Of a stretch of DNA of 64,000 nucleotides, positions 53,505-63,104 are shown one piece after another. Made by a program: the position numbers and the translations under genes. The first letter of the stretch is position 1; each line of letters begins with the position of its first letter. The notes below the pieces were generated by a model. It had not been told where the DNA came from. It searched no databases and saw only the letters and a program-made list of their open reading frames with translations. Origin of the DNA: Clostridium fermenticellae (GTDB lineage: Bacteria > Bacillota > Clostridia > Clostridiales > Clostridiaceae); assembly GCF_003600355.1 (NCBI RefSeq), contig NZ_CP032416.1:1756183-1820182 (forward strand). The letters run 5' to 3'.

Positions 53505-54788
53505 TTAATTGACCATTTTCACTTTTTGGTTGTCATTTAAGAATAGCTGCCCTTCTGTTATTATATTATCAGTCTCATATATATTATTTGACTTTACTTC
53601 TACATATTTGTCATTTGACAAACCTGTCTCTACTGAAACTTTTTTAACTTTTCCATTTGAAACTTTATATATATATGATACTCCATTTTCAATTTTAACA
53701 GCTTCAACAGGAACTGTGATTACATTATCGACCTTCTCATCTGGTAATTCCACCTTAGTAAACATACCAGGTTTTAATTCTCCACTTGAATTATCAACCT
53801 TAATCTTAACTATATATGTTTGAGTCTTACTATCTGCTGCAGGACCTATACTATATATCGTACCAGTTATATTTTTATCTTTAAGTACTCCTATCTCTAT
53901 TTTAATTTTGTCCTCCGATTTTAGTTTACTCATAACCTTATCAGATACATTTACCTCTGCATCAAGTGTACTTGTGTCTATTATAGTAAGAGCCGACGCA
54001 GCAGTTGGAGTCATTTCTCCCTGCTTGGCATTTACTACTGATATCGTTCCGGAAATTGGTGCAGTAACAGTCGCATTACTCAGCTGTACTTTAGCAGACT
54101 CAACAGCAGCCTCTGATTGTGCCACTTGAGCCTGTGCAGCTTGTATAGACTCGGGTCCAACCTCATTACTTATTACATTAAAATTATTTTTAGCCCCATT
54201 ATATGCTACTTCAGCAGTTTTATATTTAGTAGTTGCCGTCTGTAAATCCTGTTCTGATACAGCTCCAGCACTGTACAAACTCTGCATCTTATTATAATAA
54301 TCCTGCGCATCATTATATGATACGGCTGCACTTTGGAGTGTTTGCTCTGCTTGAATCATAGGCTGATCTACAGCCGCTCCCTTTGTCTTTCCTAAATTTG
54401 CATTAGCTGAATCTAATGCCGCCTGCTGCTGGTCAACTTGTGCCTTAAGTTCACTTGAATCAAGTGTAAAAAGCACTTGTCCACTTGATACCTTACTTCC
54501 TACATCTACATTTAAGGAAGTAATTTTACCTGCCATTTTAGCAGATACATCCACTTGCTTTATAGGTTTTATCTGACAAGAATACTCAACATATGTGGAT
54601 ATTGAATTTATAGAAGGTTTTACTGTTTTTACAGTAGTTATATTATTTTTTACTTTAGTATCCTTTTTATTATTTATTATTCTCATAGTAAATATTCCTG
54701 CAATAATTACTATAATTATAATACTAATAATTAGTTTCTTTTTACTTATATGATGAGTAATATTTTTGATGTTATCAATAACTTTCAT
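53505..54788 (-). CDS. RND efflux periplasmic-adaptor-type protein (HlyD/AcrA family)
   Basis: 427 residues. One N-terminal membrane anchor (about 18-36) is followed by the lipoyl half (IKPIKQVDVSAKMAGKITSL), an alanine/glutamine-rich coiled-coil hairpin (about 115-240), the second lipoyl half (VTAPISGTISVVNAKQGEM), and a beta-barrel (VPVEAVKIENGVSYIYKVSN). In Gram-positive cells it sits outside the membrane and works with the RND pump encoded just upstream; the genes overlap by 14 bp. AGGAGG precedes the ATG. Confidence 0.92.
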   Translation of the reverse strand: MKVIDNIKNITHHISKKKLIISIIIIVIIAGIFTMRIINNKKDTKVKNNITTVKTVKPSINSISTYVEYSCQIKPIKQVDVSAKMAGKITSLNVDVGSKVSSGQVLFTLDSSELKAQVDQQQAALDSANANLGKTKGAAVDQPMIQAEQTLQSAAVSYNDAQDYYNKMQSLYSAGAVSEQDLQTATTKYKTAEVAYNGAKNNFNVISNEVGPESIQAAQAQVAQSEAAVESAKVQLSNATVTAPISGTISVVNAKQGEMTPTAASALTIIDTSTLDAEVNVSDKVMSKLKSEDKIKIEIGVLKDKNITGTIYSIGPAADSKTQTYIVKIKVDNSSGELKPGMFTKVELPDEKVDNVITVPVEAVKIENGVSYIYKVSNGKVKKVSVETGLSNDKYVEVKSNNIYETDNIITEGQLFLNDNQKVKMVN

Positions 54789-57700
54789 ACTGTGACACCT
54801 CCTTATTACCTTTTGTGAATCTTCTTTTTAATGAACTTTTTATGTCTTCTAGTAACGTGTATACAACTGGTAATAGTATAGGAGTTAATATTGTAGAAGT
54901 TATCATTCCACCTATTATAAGACAAGACATTCCACTAAGTTCACTTCCTTCACCTGTAGAAATAGCTGAAGGTAACATACCTACTACCATTGTTGCAGTG
55001 GTCATTATAATTGGTCTAAGCCTTGTAACACCTGCCTCAAGCAATGCCTCTCTAAGATTCATCCCACGTTTCATAAGTGTATTTGTATAATCTATAAGAA
55101 GTGTTCCATTTTTAGATGCTAATCCGTCAAGCATAATTACACCAATCATTGTCGGAATACTTAATGTCTTTCCTGTTATAGCGAGTATTCCAAGTGCTCC
55201 GATTATAGCACATGGAAGTGCAAGCATTCTTACTGCTGGCGTTAAGAAGGACTCATATAATACTACAAGGATCATATAAACAAGTACTATGGATGCAACT
55301 AATGCTTTTATAAGAGAAGCGAATGAATCTGTCAGCTCTTTTTGATCTCCACCAAATTTTATTTCATAACCTGCCGGGAGATTCAAAGTCTTAAGTTTAT
55401 TCTTAATCTGACTATTTACCTCTCCAAGTGACTTACCCTCTAAATTCGCTGAAACAGTTATTACATCTTGTCTATCCTGTCGTGAAATTGTAGATGGACT
55501 ATCCGCCACCTTAATATCTGCGATTTGATTTAATGCAATAGGTTGTCCAGATGAACTCAATACTTTTATGGAACCAATATCTTGTGGAGTTTTTACCTGC
55601 CCATCCATAAATTTAACATTTATATCATAGTCGTCATCGTCAGTGGCATACTGACCAGCTGTAGAACCATTTATTCCTGTTCTAAGTGCTGCTGATATAT
55701 CCGATAAAGATACTCCATAAGTTGAAGCGGCAAGTTTATCTATTTGCACTCTTATTTCATTAGAATCGTCATTCGATGAATTCTCAACATCAGTAATACC
55801 TGGAACAGTTTTTACTAAATCCTCAACCTTTTTACTTATTTCTGTTAAATTCTCGTAATCATCACCCTCTACATTTATTGATATTGGCTTACTCCCTGAT
55901 CCGGCTAAACCCATACCTGATTCAGAAACGTCAAATTTTATTCCAGGTATTTGATCTCCCCATTCACGAAGTTCAGCCGCTACATCGCTTTGACTCTTCT
56001 TCCTTTGATTTATAGGTTTTAATTGCACCACCATCATTGCAGAAGATGAATTATTACTGCCTATTATAGAATAATAATCCTTAACATCTTTCATTGATTT
56101 TAAGTGACTTTCAATCATTTTTACTTTATCATCCGTCTGATTTAAATTAGAACCAGAAGTTAAGGACACATTTACAAAAAATTCACTTTGATCAGATTGC
56201 GGCATAGCCTCAGTTTTTATAACTCCCATTGGTATAAGCGCAATACTAAAAGCTATAAGTAAACATGTTGTTATTATAACCTTGGCTCTATTTTCAAGAG
56301 ACCACACAAGTAATTTTTTATATGATTGTGTCCATTTATCTATGAATTTAGAAATAGATTCCATGGCCTTTAAAATAAAATTATTCTTTAATCTAGAATT
56401 TTCTTGTGCGTGTGTTTTTGGAAAAGCTTTTTTAGATTTAAACAAACGCGATGCAAGCATTGGTGTAACTGTAAACGATACAAAAAGTGAAAATAATGAA
56501 GCAAATGTTATTGTGAGTCCAAATTCTCTAAAATACTTGCCTATCATTCCTGACATAAAGGCAACCGGAGTATATACAACAACATCACACAATGTAATTG
56601 CAATAGCTGCAAGCCCTATTTCTCTACGTCCTTCAATAGCAGCTTTAATTGGATTTTCACCAGCTGCAAGGTGCCTCTGTATATTCTCGAGTACAACTAT
56701 AGAATCATCAACCAATATTCCTATGCAAAGTGACAATCCCATTAAAGACATCATATTCAAAGTAAAATGGCAAACATACATCATGAAAAAAGTTGATATA
56801 AGTGATGTTGGTATAGCTACCAATACAACTAATGATGAACGCCAGCTCTTTAAAAAGAACAGCAATACTATAGCAGTAGTTATTATTCCTTCTATAAGTC
56901 TATGTTGTATATCTTTAAGTGAAGATCTTATGTACGTTGTAGTATCCTCTACTACTGAAATTTTAACTCCTTGTGGAAGCTGTTTATTTATCGTATTTAA
57001 TTGTTCCTTTACATTGTCAACAACCTTAACCACATTAGCATCGCTTTGTTTTTGGATCTCAATTCCTATTGTATTATGTCCGCCTGTTCTCAGTATTTGA
57101 GTAGCATCTGGGTAGTCCATGTTAACCCTGGCTATATCTGAAAGCCTTATACTGCCGCCCTGTGAATTTACTCCACCGGTTGGAATAATCAAATTTTTAA
57201 CATCGTCAATACTATTAAATTGTGCCATTGCCCTGACAGTTTGTGTACTTTTGTTTTCTTTTATTTGCCCAAGAGGCATATTAACATTATCTGATTGCAA
57301 TTTTGCGAGCACATTATTAATATTAACACCATAATAATCTACAGCTGTTTTATCGAGTTTTACCATAAGCTGTTTTTTTTGTGCACCATCTATGGTAACA
57401 TTACCTACTCCAGTAGTTTTTTCAAGCTGTTCTTTAATCTTATCAGCCTGGTTATACAGTTCATCATATGATACATTTCCCGTTACACTAAGTACAAGTG
57501 CTGATATTATATTAGTATCCAGTTTATATAAAATAGGCTTGTCCGCGTTTTTGGGAAGTTTAGCACTTAAATTATCAACAGCTTTTTGTACATCAAGAAA
57601 AACTGTATTCATATTTGCGCCAGTTTTAAATCTTACAATTGTTGTACTGACCCCTTCTCTTGCTGTAGAACTTATTGTATCAACACCACTTATTCCGGAA

Positions 57701-57915
57701 ACAGAATCTTCTACAGGCTTTGTAATGTCCTTCTTTATCTGATCAGCATCCGCTCCATTATAACTTGTACTTATAGTCATAATTGGTATATCCATAGACG
57801 GCAGCAAATCAGAGCCAAGACTTGTATACCCCATAACTCCGAGTCCTATAAGCAGTGCCACTACAATTATTATTGCGGTAGGCCGTTTTACAGATATTTC
57901 AGTTATACTCATCAT
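54775..57915 (-). CDS. RND (AcrB/HAE-type) efflux pump
   Basis: 1046 residues from the first of two adjacent ATGs (57915) behind GGAGGTGAG; a longer in-frame start is unsupported. It starts SITEISVKRPTAIIIVVALL and has twelve membrane segments. The proton-relay pair lies in LCIGILVDDSIVVLENIQRH, and the second half repeats the fold (MIGVIMLDGLASKNGTLLID). It is similar to SwrC-like RND pumps of Firmicutes, which export amphipathic compounds. An IS element has inserted about 105 bp upstream of the start, so its native promoter region may be cut. Confidence 0.92.
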   Translation of the reverse strand: MMSITEISVKRPTAIIIVVALLIGLGVMGYTSLGSDLLPSMDIPIMTISTSYNGADADQIKKDITKPVEDSVSGISGVDTISSTAREGVSTTIVRFKTGANMNTVFLDVQKAVDNLSAKLPKNADKPILYKLDTNIISALVLSVTGNVSYDELYNQADKIKEQLEKTTGVGNVTIDGAQKKQLMVKLDKTAVDYYGVNINNVLAKLQSDNVNMPLGQIKENKSTQTVRAMAQFNSIDDVKNLIIPTGGVNSQGGSIRLSDIARVNMDYPDATQILRTGGHNTIGIEIQKQSDANVVKVVDNVKEQLNTINKQLPQGVKISVVEDTTTYIRSSLKDIQHRLIEGIITTAIVLLFFLKSWRSSLVVLVAIPTSLISTFFMMYVCHFTLNMMSLMGLSLCIGILVDDSIVVLENIQRHLAAGENPIKAAIEGRREIGLAAIAITLCDVVVYTPVAFMSGMIGKYFREFGLTITFASLFSLFVSFTVTPMLASRLFKSKKAFPKTHAQENSRLKNNFILKAMESISKFIDKWTQSYKKLLVWSLENRAKVIITTCLLIAFSIALIPMGVIKTEAMPQSDQSEFFVNVSLTSGSNLNQTDDKVKMIESHLKSMKDVKDYYSIIGSNNSSSAMMVVQLKPINQRKKSQSDVAAELREWGDQIPGIKFDVSESGMGLAGSGSKPISINVEGDDYENLTEISKKVEDLVKTVPGITDVENSSNDDSNEIRVQIDKLAASTYGVSLSDISAALRTGINGSTAGQYATDDDDYDINVKFMDGQVKTPQDIGSIKVLSSSGQPIALNQIADIKVADSPSTISRQDRQDVITVSANLEGKSLGEVNSQIKNKLKTLNLPAGYEIKFGGDQKELTDSFASLIKALVASIVLVYMILVVLYESFLTPAVRMLALPCAIIGALGILAITGKTLSIPTMIGVIMLDGLASKNGTLLIDYTNTLMKRGMNLREALLEAGVTRLRPIIMTTATMVVGMLPSAISTGEGSELSGMSCLIIGGMITSTILTPILLPVVYTLLEDIKSSLKRRFTKGNKEVSQYESY

Positions 57916-58020
57916 CTCACCTCCAAATAAATTTAATAAATTGGTTTGAATATTCATCTAAAACTAATGTTCAAATTATAGCATACTAGAAAATTTAAGT
58001 AAATAATTTGTAAAATATAC

Positions 58021-59632
58021 CAGAGATTTAGCACCTAAATTCCAGTAAAAATTTTATTTTTACTGGAATTGTATCCAATTACATTTATTTAAAGGGCTGG
58101 TAAGCACGGAGACCGTTAGGTCAAAAAAATAATTATAATACCTCTTTACCCCGATAAATTTATATAATCAATTTCCAGTTTTAATTTTGAATTATGTCTT
58201 TCCAAATATAGGGTTATTCCAATTATCTTCTATAGTAAATCTTTCATCTTTTATATCTTCAATAATATCCATTTGAAGCATATTCTTTTCTCTAAAACCC
58301 CTTATACACCTAAAAAAGTATAACTGCATTAAATTAAATGCTATTATTATAAACATTAAAACTGTTTCTACGCCCGTAGGGCTATGAAGAAAACAGTGAT
58401 CTAAATGCCATTCCGTCTTCAGTTGATGAAATATATTATTTTCAATGTCCCATCTTTTATGCATTATCTTCCACAGGCTTTCTACTGATGTAAATTTATC
58501 TGTTGTTATGATCCATCCTTCTTTAATCTCTATTCTGTCTCCAGTATGAATTTCTTCCACAAACCTCAAGAACCTTACTTTTATATCCTTATCAGACATT
58601 TCAAAATTATCATCTTCCCATGCCTTAATTTTTGTGTAGATATTTGTATTTTTTCTTACAATCCAGTTCTTATCTGCCTCACGGCATTTAAATAAAGCTA
58701 ACGCGTCTTTTACAATGTGAAGACGTTCATCTTTTACTCTAACTACAACATTCATTCCTATAGAGAGTACTTCTTTTATCCATGTAGCATTACAATACAA
58801 AGCATCAGCTACAATGATATCCGCAAAGTGATGATATTTTTTATATAGCTTTTTAATTAAACGTTTGCCGGCAGTAATTTCTCCTTCATCTTTACCTGAA
58901 CTATCTTTTTGGGATTCAAGCATTTCCTGATCTAAAACAATATGTGGATCACAACCAACCATTGCACAAACTACTGATCTGTGAAAATGATGCGTTATAC
59001 CATTTTTATCAACCCTTGTAAGGCAGTTGTTACAAGATTTTTTAATACTGTCAAATAGTTCTACACCATCTATGGCAGCTACCTTTAAACCATCTATAGT
59101 ACCATTTCTAAATACTTTATTCTTCGCAGTAGTTTTTATTATGTGCTTGTTGATATTTTTTAAGCCATCAAGATCAAAATCATTCAAGAAACGCCTAACG
59201 GCGTCAATGCGTAGCATTTTAGTATTTTTAGGTAATACCTTTTTAAATTTATTCTTTTCAATCCAATGTTCTAATCTATTGAAACTTCTTATTTGAAGCA
59301 TGAATCCAAATAATACTACGAAAGCTATTGTTGAAACTTTTGCTGGAGATTTTATTATTTTATTTTTTAAACTATTGATTTTTTCACCTATATCATATAC
59401 CCTGTTAATATAAGTGAGTAGCTGTTTCAAATAACTTTTACTCATTTTATCAGCATCCTTTTATTTTTAGTTTTTAGCAAAACCATTATAAAAAGGATGC
59501 TTTTATTATGCAAATTTTTTCCGTATAATTTCCAGTAAAAATCGGAATCTATTAATTCTACTGTAAATATTCATAAGACTTTATAATTCAAAGGACTACC
59601 GTCCTAAAAATTTTTTAAGTGCTAAACTTCTG
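58021..59632 (-). mobile_element. Complete IS4-like insertion sequence with 9-bp target duplication
   Basis: This 1612-bp element has left end CAGAGATTTAGCACCTAAA and right end (complement) CAGAAGTTTAGCACTTAAA, 19-bp inverted repeats with three mismatches. AAAATATAC directly flanks both ends (58012-58020 and 59633-59641), a perfect 9-bp target duplication. CCAGTAAAAAT recurs just inside both ends (58042 and 59532). It carries one intact transposase gene. Intact ends and duplication imply a recent insertion. Confidence 0.93.
58192..59445 (-). CDS. IS4-family DDE transposase
   Basis: 417 residues, uninterrupted. The DDE triad is visible as AIDGVELF (first Asp), IIVADALYCNA (second Asp) and KRWDIENNIFHQLKTEW (Glu, in the R-x3-E-x6-K signature of IS4-type enzymes). 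The N-terminal part LLTYINRVYDIGEKINSLK is helical and should bind the ends. The gene fills its element and reads toward the efflux operon, which could give readthrough. I cannot assign a named IS. Confidence 0.9.
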   Translation of the reverse strand: MSKSYLKQLLTYINRVYDIGEKINSLKNKIIKSPAKVSTIAFVVLFGFMLQIRSFNRLEHWIEKNKFKKVLPKNTKMLRIDAVRRFLNDFDLDGLKNINKHIIKTTAKNKVFRNGTIDGLKVAAIDGVELFDSIKKSCNNCLTRVDKNGITHHFHRSVVCAMVGCDPHIVLDQEMLESQKDSSGKDEGEITAGKRLIKKLYKKYHHFADIIVADALYCNATWIKEVLSIGMNVVVRVKDERLHIVKDALALFKCREADKNWIVRKNTNIYTKIKAWEDDNFEMSDKDIKVRFLRFVEEIHTGDRIEIKEGWIITTDKFTSVESLWKIMHKRWDIENNIFHQLKTEWHLDHCFLHSPTGVETVLMFIIIAFNLMQLYFFRCIRGFREKNMLQMDIIEDIKDERFTIEDNWNNPIFGKT

Positions 59633-59721
59633 AAAATATACTAAAAAAAATTAACTATAATTTAATAATTTGATATACAAATCACCCACACTTTCTTAAA
59701 TTAAATTATAATTATAAAAAG

Positions 59722-59760
59722 GGCTATAGTTTAATACATAGTCGGTATTAAACTATAACC
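59722..59760 (-). terminator. Terminator of the OYE-family gene
   Basis: GGCTATAGTTTAATAC (59722-59737) pairs with GTATTAAACTATAACC (59745-59760), with one mismatch. On the minus strand UUUUU follows. It sits 5 bp after the gene. Confidence 0.85.
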
Positions 59761-59764
59761 TCTT

Positions 59765-60781
59765 TTATAAGTTCAATATGCAATTTTTATTATTTTTAAA
59801 ACAATTTCCGCAGGATACACATTTAGATTTTGTAGTTAATCCATTTACCCATTTGTTTATCAAGTCAGGTTCACATACAAAAGGCCTTGCCATTGAAAAA
59901 TATTGTATTTTTGAAGTACTCAGTATTCGATCCATATTACATATATTTCTATTCACTCCCACAAGTATTACAGGAGCCTCTATTTCCTCTGCCACTTCCT
60001 CTGCATAATCTTTATATACAGATTCTTTATTTGTTTCCTTTTCCCAAATTCTATCTCCTCCGCTTATTTCAATAGCATTTATACCTCTCTTATCAAGCTC
60101 TCTGCACACATATTTGCAATCATCAAAACTTGCACCACCAACTTTAAAATCAGAACAATTAAGCTTTATAAATATATTAAAATCACTGCCAACTTTTTTG
60201 CGTATTTCATCATATACATCGAGTATAAGCCTAGCTCTGTTCTCTATAGATCCACCATACTCATCTATCCTATTATTATATAGTGGACTCAAACTCATAT
60301 TTAAATAGTATCCATGTGCAGCATGTATTTCAACTCCATCAAAATTTGCCTCTTTAACTCTATATGCCGCCTCACCAAATGCCTTCACAATATTATTTAT
60401 ATCTTCTTTTGACATATCATTTGTTAATCCAGGTGATTCTATGCCTCTTTTTCTATTTATATATTCTCTTCCATGAACTATCTGCATTATAATCTTGCAG
60501 TTATTACTATGCACCATATCAGTTAACTTTTTATACTCTTCAATAAAAGAGTTATCATATATTCCAAGTATTCTAGGTGCTGGTTTATCATCTTTAAATA
60601 CTGTTGTATAACTTGTTATTATAAGTCCAGTACCACCTTTTGCTAAATCCTTATATAAATCAAATAATTCTTCAGTAATATGCCCATCTTTACAAGCTTT
60701 GCCTTCATAAGTTGCTGAACGCACAAATCTATTTTTCAGTTCCATATTGTTTATCTTTGTAACATCAAATAAAGAGTTCAT
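59765..60781 (-). CDS. Old Yellow Enzyme family NAD(P)H:flavin oxidoreductase
   Basis: 338 residues, a single FMN-binding TIM barrel: KNRFVRSATYEGKACKDG, DGVEIHAAHGYYLNMSLSPL, NNRIDEYGGSIENRARLIL, FNIFIKLNCSD, and ARPFVCEPDLINKW near the end. The C-terminal CVSCGNCFKNNKNC holds cysteines like those of 2,4-dienoyl-CoA reductase-type members that bind a 4Fe-4S cluster. The protein lacks the second flavodoxin-like half of those enzymes. It probably reduces activated C=C bonds; the substrate is unknown. AAGGAGGG precedes the ATG. Confidence 0.9.
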   Translation of the reverse strand: MNSLFDVTKINNMELKNRFVRSATYEGKACKDGHITEELFDLYKDLAKGGTGLIITSYTTVFKDDKPAPRILGIYDNSFIEEYKKLTDMVHSNNCKIIMQIVHGREYINRKRGIESPGLTNDMSKEDINNIVKAFGEAAYRVKEANFDGVEIHAAHGYYLNMSLSPLYNNRIDEYGGSIENRARLILDVYDEIRKKVGSDFNIFIKLNCSDFKVGGASFDDCKYVCRELDKRGINAIEISGGDRIWEKETNKESVYKDYAEEVAEEIEAPVILVGVNRNICNMDRILSTSKIQYFSMARPFVCEPDLINKWVNGLTTKSKCVSCGNCFKNNKNCILNL

Positions 60782-60845
60782 TAAATAGCCCTCCTTTTAA
60801 TATAATAAATGAATCATTAACTTCCTTCTTCATATTATACCACTA

Positions 60846-61748
60846 CTATAAAATATTTACTTTTCCATATTTCATAAAACCATCGCATATATTAGGTTTT
60901 ACCTTTTCTTCTTCAGTTAAATATTCTATATACGATTTTAATGATCTCTCTATAACATTATACTTGTATATACTGTTTATATGGATATGAAATGCTTTTA
61001 TTACAGTTCTTAATATTTCTTCCATTGTCATATTCCCATTTATTAATTCACATATTCTTTTTGATCTAAACTTATAAAAATCTATATTATCTGATATGAG
61101 TTGCTTTATATCGTCATAAATGCCTTTATGAGCAACTATATATTTGCTGCACTCTACATCGTAAAGTTTATTCTTACTTTTTAAATCCTCCTTGAGCATA
61201 AGCGCATACGGCATCTTGGCACTATTCATAACATCATAACCTATCAAAGCATCCCCTATATATAGAACATCATCAGGTGTAATTATACATATATGTCCCG
61301 GACTATGACCTGGTGTATGTATAATTTTAAACTTAATACCACAAATAAATACACTGTCTTGTTCATCTGATATTATTATATCTGTCTTGCAAACCATATG
61401 TCCAAAATGTTTTTTCACATCGGTCAAGGACTGGCCACCATAGTAAACTTTTAAATTTATTATAGAATCGCATATAAAGGCTTCAGGTTCAGACATTGCA
61501 ATTATACAATTAAACTTTTTCTTAAAATAAGCATTGTTTCCAATATGATCTATATGAGAATGACTTGATATTATTGCAGCGACCTTAAAATTATTCTCTC
61601 TAAATATATCTTCAATACCTTCTCTTTCTCCTCTTGCCCATCCTGAATCAAACATTATAATTTTTTGTTCATCAATTTTATAAAATGGTATATACGTCAT
61701 TCCAGTATCAATGCAAAACGTATTTCCCTTTACTTTTTCTATGTTCAT
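60846..61748 (-). CDS. Metallo-beta-lactamase-fold hydrolase
   Basis: 300 residues. The metal motif is in IISSHSHIDHIGNNAYF (HxHxDH), followed by IHTPGHSPGHICIITPDDVLYIGD. The C-terminal ~90 residues are a helical domain as in the RNase Z/LACTB2-like clade. It might be a thioesterase, glyoxalase II-like or general hydrolase. The start is unusual: the only good Shine-Dalgarno (AGGAGA, 61775-61780) lies 26 bases upstream, but an 18-base perfect hairpin in between would bring it to 8 bases. An in-frame stop just upstream of the ATG fixes the start. Confidence 0.87.
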   Translation of the reverse strand: MNIEKVKGNTFCIDTGMTYIPFYKIDEQKIIMFDSGWARGEREGIEDIFRENNFKVAAIISSHSHIDHIGNNAYFKKKFNCIIAMSEPEAFICDSIINLKVYYGGQSLTDVKKHFGHMVCKTDIIISDEQDSVFICGIKFKIIHTPGHSPGHICIITPDDVLYIGDALIGYDVMNSAKMPYALMLKEDLKSKNKLYDVECSKYIVAHKGIYDDIKQLISDNIDFYKFRSKRICELINGNMTMEEILRTVIKAFHIHINSIYKYNVIERSLKSYIEYLTEEEKVKPNICDGFMKYGKVNIL

Positions 61749-61780
61749 ATGTTTTCAGTAAATGAATATTTACTTCTCCT
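61749..61780 (-). promoter_or_regulatory. Ribosome site with spacer-compressing hairpin before the MBL-fold gene
   Basis: On the minus strand AGGAGA (61780-61775) is followed at once by AGTAAATATTCATTTACT (61774-61757), a 7-bp stem with 4-base loop, then 8 bases and ATG. Folding would give an ordinary SD-to-start distance. Confidence 0.6.
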
Positions 61781-61976
61781 TTCAACAAATATATTTCACT
61801 ATTATATTATATTCTCTTTTTAAATAAATAGATATAAATTTATTCGTATTTCGTGTCACATTATAAGGATTCTTCAATATATATAAACAAAATATCGCCT
61901 GCACATCTAAAGTTTTTCATTAAAAATACGATAATGACTTTATCATTCTATTTTAATTTTATAGGCAGTGAATATA

Positions 61977-63017
61977 ATGAATTCTTTTGAAGAAAATTTA
62001 AAATACATCAAAGTTATTGATAAAAATCAAGTTATGGTTTTAAAAAAATATATATATTCTAAGTATAAAGATAATTCAAAAGTTGAAAATGCAAAATTAT
62101 TATCTAATACAGTAAATCATATAATCTACTCAAAGCTAGAAGGACTTCCTAATGAATTTAAACAATCTATAAAGGTTGATACATTAAAAAATACCTTTAT
62201 GCAGAACAAGGATTTAATTACTATATTTGATATGTTTAATTCGTGTCTCAAAAATAAGAACCTTTTAAATAATTTTACAGAAAATCTAAAAGCATGGATA
62301 AACTCTTACTCAAACATCAAGATAAATTCTGAAGAATTCTATAACTACCTTAGCACAAGAAACATAACACTTGACAATACAGCTGCTAGTTCTATTGTCA
62401 ATGAAACTACTACTTTTACAAAATACAAAAAACATATATATATAACAGCTGTATCTATAATTTTAATTACATCATTATGTGCATTTAACAAATTTTCACC
62501 AAATACCTTCAGTGAAATAGGATATGAAAGCAGAGGTATTCTGGGAATAGATAATATTAGGACATCCTCTAAATTTCCGAATCTACATCTTCCAGTCTAT
62601 ATGAGATATAGATCTATAAACAAAACAAAGTTGAAAAATTTTCTGGATAAGCGCAATTCCCTCCTGGCATCTGAACCATATTTTAGCACTATTATTAATA
62701 CATCAAAAGAATTTAATTTAAATCCAGTTTTATTATTTGCAATAACAGGTCAAGAGCAGAACTTTGTTCCAAAAACTGATCCCACTGCATCAAAGATAGC
62801 AAACAATCCTTTTAATGTTTATCATAGCTGGCAGGAGTATAATACAAACATAAAAGATTCTTCTCAAATAGCATCAAGAACAGTTATAAATTTAGCTAAA
62901 GGCATGCCCAAAAATTCAAATCCATTTCTTTGGATTGGTAGACAATATGCAGAAGATAAAAATTGGGGAAATGGTATTGAATCAATATTTAATGAGTTAT
63001 CATCATATATAAAATAA
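61977..63017 (+). CDS. Membrane-anchored protein with putative glucosaminidase-like domain
   Basis: 346 residues from the ATG at 61977; a GTG at 61968 lies too close to AGGCAG. Residues 1-145 are charged, helical and probably cytoplasmic. One membrane segment follows (HIYITAVSIILITSLCAF). The extracytoplasmic part ends with KEFNLNPVLLFAITGQEQNF, ANNPFNVYHSWQEYNT and ASRTVINLAKGMPK, reminiscent of muramidase/glucosaminidase (GH73-like) folds with a Glu in the expected first helix. A cell-wall or sporulation role is possible. Family assignment is tentative. Confidence 0.65.
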   Translation: MNSFEENLKYIKVIDKNQVMVLKKYIYSKYKDNSKVENAKLLSNTVNHIIYSKLEGLPNEFKQSIKVDTLKNTFMQNKDLITIFDMFNSCLKNKNLLNNFTENLKAWINSYSNIKINSEEFYNYLSTRNITLDNTAASSIVNETTTFTKYKKHIYITAVSIILITSLCAFNKFSPNTFSEIGYESRGILGIDNIRTSSKFPNLHLPVYMRYRSINKTKLKNFLDKRNSLLASEPYFSTIINTSKEFNLNPVLLFAITGQEQNFVPKTDPTASKIANNPFNVYHSWQEYNTNIKDSSQIASRTVINLAKGMPKNSNPFLWIGRQYAEDKNWGNGIESIFNELSSYIK

Positions 63018-63104
63018 AGATTCCTATACAATTAACAAATATAAAGCTATAATAAGGAATAATTGATATGATAATTAAAATTTACAAATTGGAGGACATT
63101 AGAG

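Noticed and set aside
56282-57100. Long (272-codon) frame antisense to the RND pump gene
   Set aside because: It is the complement of well-conserved pump codons; no ribosome site and no family resemblance.
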